Below are positions 63,401-64,000 of a DNA stretch of 64,000 bases, piece by piece. The position numbers and the translations under genes are program-made. Source of the stretch: CAJQLB01 sp041392065 (GTDB lineage: Bacteria; Bacteroidota; Bacteroidia; Flavobacteriales; Flavobacteriaceae); contig JAWKMU010000002.1 of NCBI GenBank assembly GCA_041392065.1, positions 496,001 through 560,000 of the forward strand. Direction: 5' to 3'. A model generated the notes under the pieces. That model ran no database searches. It was not told where the DNA came from and saw nothing but the letters and a program-made list of their open reading frames with translations. Numbering within the stretch: position 1 is the stretch's first letter; each line of letters starts with the position of its first letter.

Positions 63401-63415
63401 TGATAGTTTTTTCAT
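60404..63415 (-). CDS. Exported sortilin/VPS10-like BNR-repeat protein
   Basis: The 1003-residue protein has a signal peptide (LLFLSLIFTSINLQAQ) and two stretches of beta-propeller repeats with Asp-box motifs (STDGGTTW, SIDAGETW, STDAGKTW, SNDAGNSW, SRDGGKTF, TQDGGKTW, TADGGKSW) spanning about 50-730. The C-terminal 270 residues are a beta domain followed by a helical segment. The layout matches Bacteroidota VPS10/sortilin-type glycosidase-like proteins that often accompany peptidases; no glycosidase active site is evident. No T9SS sorting tail is present, so it is probably periplasmic. It lies 68 bases downstream of the LolA-like gene, with a terminator between. Confidence 0.87.
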   Translation of the reverse strand: MKKLSLLFLSLIFTSINLQAQDENTIELEDLFGDLRARHIGPALMSGRINDLEAHPTDARIIYAGTAGGGVWKSNDAGTTFNPIFDDYCQSIGAVEVDPNDPDNIVYVGTGETWTRNSVSYGDGLYKSTDGGTTWKKIGFDKSERIANIIVNPKNSNEVYVAVLGALWSDSDERGVYKSIDAGETWEKILYVNQKTGAADMAMDPNNTDILYVSMWEFRRTGWSFESGGENSALYKSTDAGKTWNKIHNGFPKGKLGRLAIAVAPSDSNILYTVIEAEEDTRKGLYRSNDAGNSWEQLNNDFGITVRPFYFSRITIDPRNPDVVVKGGLTGSISRDGGKTFKSLGNMHSDIHDIVFDINDSDRMYAGTDGGVYRSWNGGTTMEIVENLPLSQFYQISVDDATPYNVYGGLQDNGSWYGPSSSSGGVNAGDWNSIGGGDGFRVLKHPTKNIIYSEMQGAENVWRYDVDRKLVKTIQPLAQEGHAKLRYNWNAPMAISTHQPDRFYMGSQYLHKSEDMGDTWTIISPDLTTNNPSKQNQADSGGLSMDNSGAENHTTIFTIAESPLDENIIWVGTDDGNVQVTQDGGKTWTNVVGNINGLPKNTWTYHIEASVHGKGTAYAVFDGHTTGDMNPYAYKTTDFGKSWTNIISDNVIGTTRNIQEDYVNEDLLFLGTEFGLYITADGGKSWSKFTKNMPSVAVHFIDLQKRTNDLVMGTHGRGVIIIDDISPLREITPKTLSENLYFFNSKPMVLSDESGFAGSFGAETQFVGQNASTSPKIKYLLPKRHTFGKMVMEIQDMDGNVISNITPGKSKGINIVNWSGNIKNPKIAKGKTFSFGGFTSPRVQAGKYKAVITKGKETFEHTFEVVNDDRTGLTDSDRELKHNTTMKLYDMTQDLAYLVYKVDAIIESPNTNSKLKASLNSLKETLVVTTGDNYVGSAEPQLREKMADLYSKVANSYDKPSNNELENLKIIETRFNKAKSDFDKLAKKAKDVAFKSFAEFLEE

Positions 63416-63445
63416 ATAATCTTATGTATTTTGGTTGAAAAAAAA

Positions 63446-63473
63446 TAAAGCCTCAATAATTTTTGAGGCTTTA
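63446..63473 (-). terminator. Rho-independent terminator after the LolA-like gene
   Basis: AAAGCCTCA pairs with TGAGGCTTT around a ten-base loop. On the minus strand it follows the stop of the gene beginning at 63484 and is flanked by A/T runs. Confidence 0.85.
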
Positions 63474-63483
63474 TATAAATATG

Positions 63484-64000
63484 TTAGTTTTTCTTGTCTT
63501 CTGTAGCAATTTCTTCAGGAAACTTGAAAACGGAATCATCAACTTTTGGATTGATTTCTAATGTATCAATAGTGATACCTTGCCCTTGTCCACCTTTAAT
63601 TCCTTGAGATAGAGAAAAAGGGAAATACAAACCATCAACTTCTTGGTAATCACTCATTTTAGCTTCTGAAATCATTCCTTTTCCAGGACCCATTCTAACC
63701 TCTGTGTGAACCATAATTGGTACAAAGTTTTCAGCATCAAAGTAGTAAATGCTTGAATTTTCTTCTTCTTTGCCATCTACAATCATAGGCTTTTTAGTAA
63801 TTTTTATTTTAAAGGTTTCTGTACCATCAATGCTTTCATTTCCTAAAAGCTCTACAGTGTATCCTTTTTCTTTGTAGTTTAAAAATGGATCAGGAAAATC
63901 ACCAGCTTGTATTTTCATATTGTCAGTGCTTTCTTTATCACTTTTTTCTGCTTTTTGAGTTTGAAAATTTGTACTCCAAAGAGTTTCACCATCAAACACT
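63484..64000 (-). CDS. LolA-like outer membrane lipoprotein-sorting protein (5' end beyond window)
   Basis: About 172 C-terminal residues are visible and the frame continues past the window edge. DGETLWSTNFQ, YTVELLGNESIDGTETFKIKIT, IYYFDAENFVPIMVHTEV and the terminal SDYQEVDGLYFPFSLSQG resemble the concave beta-sheet of LolA/LolB-like proteins, annotated as outer membrane lipoprotein-sorting proteins in Bacteroidota. The signal peptide should lie outside. The first visible ATG- or GTG-like codon is not the true start. The gene precedes the VPS10-like gene in the same direction, separated by a terminator. Confidence 0.8.
   Translation of the reverse strand, partial: VFDGETLWSTNFQTQKAEKSDKESTDNMKIQAGDFPDPFLNYKEKGYTVELLGNESIDGTETFKIKITKKPMIVDGKEEENSSIYYFDAENFVPIMVHTEVRMGPGKGMISEAKMSDYQEVDGLYFPFSLSQGIKGGQGQGITIDTLEINPKVDDSVFKFPEEIATEDKKN

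Noticed and set aside
1..64000. tRNA, rRNA, insertion sequence or prophage
   Set aside because: No tRNA-like cloverleaf, rRNA segment, transposase, integrase or phage structural gene was recognised on either strand.

Overview
This window looks like a chromosomal segment of a marine-type member of the Flavobacteriaceae (Bacteroidota). The evidence is the low GC content, the TAnnTTTG type -7 promoter elements ahead of many genes, a PorX regulator of the type IX secretion system (T9SS), two secreted proteins with T9SS type A sorting tails, and an LpxC-FabZ fusion typical of Bacteroidota. I see no rRNA, tRNA, CRISPR array, insertion sequence or phage module. Genus and species cannot be fixed from the sequence alone.

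Region 1 (1-6.4 kb) is housekeeping and regulation: a partial TerC-family membrane protein, a small lipoprotein, an XRE regulator, an M14-type metallo-hydrolase followed by an Lrp/AsnC regulator and a DinB-like protein, then 3-dehydroquinate synthase (aroB) and proline dehydrogenase. Region 2 (6.4-27.6 kb) is one long minus-strand exopolysaccharide or capsule locus of Wzx/Wzy type. It holds a Wzc-like tyrosine kinase/co-polymerase, a Wza-like export lipoprotein, a PglF/CapD-like 4,6-dehydratase, a PglE-like aminotransferase, a deacetylase-like protein, the initiating sugar transferase, four GT4-type glycosyltransferases, a TauD-like oxygenase, a degenerate aldo/keto reductase, an AsnB-like amidotransferase, a two-part GINT1-like protein, an unknown membrane protein, a Wzy candidate and a MurJ-like Wzx candidate. 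Region 3 (27.9-35.6 kb) holds two paralogous giant secreted proteins on the plus strand. Each has a PL1 pectate-lyase-like beta-helix, a thrombospondin-3-like segment, nine or ten Ig/PKD-like repeats and a T9SS sorting tail.

Region 4 (35.6-43.9 kb) runs from a small membrane protein and alanine dehydrogenase to tsaE. Between ald and tsaE sits accessory material: a TPR-AraC regulator with a 21-bp tandem repeat over its own promoter, a lipoprotein carrying a C-terminal AHH nuclease domain, a probable immunity gene overlapping it by one base, a glutaredoxin-like protein overlapping the immunity gene by 14 bases, a membrane protein and a 48-residue exported peptide. The AHH trio with its structured leader is the best candidate for an undescribed system here.

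Region 5 (44-64 kb) is core genome: porX, an HD-domain hydrolase, the lipid A genes lpxD, lpxC/fabZ and lpxA with efp and a second LpxD-like gene, sucD, fabG, a VWA-like membrane protein, a prohibitin-family protein, a TIKI/TraB-like protein, a LytTR regulator, truA, a DUF2461 protein, a conserved small protein, a sortilin/VPS10-like BNR-repeat protein and a partial LolA-like protein. PorX and the two T9SS cargo proteins connect regions 3 and 5. The polysaccharide locus and the neighbouring lyases may act on related surface glycans, but that link is inference from position.
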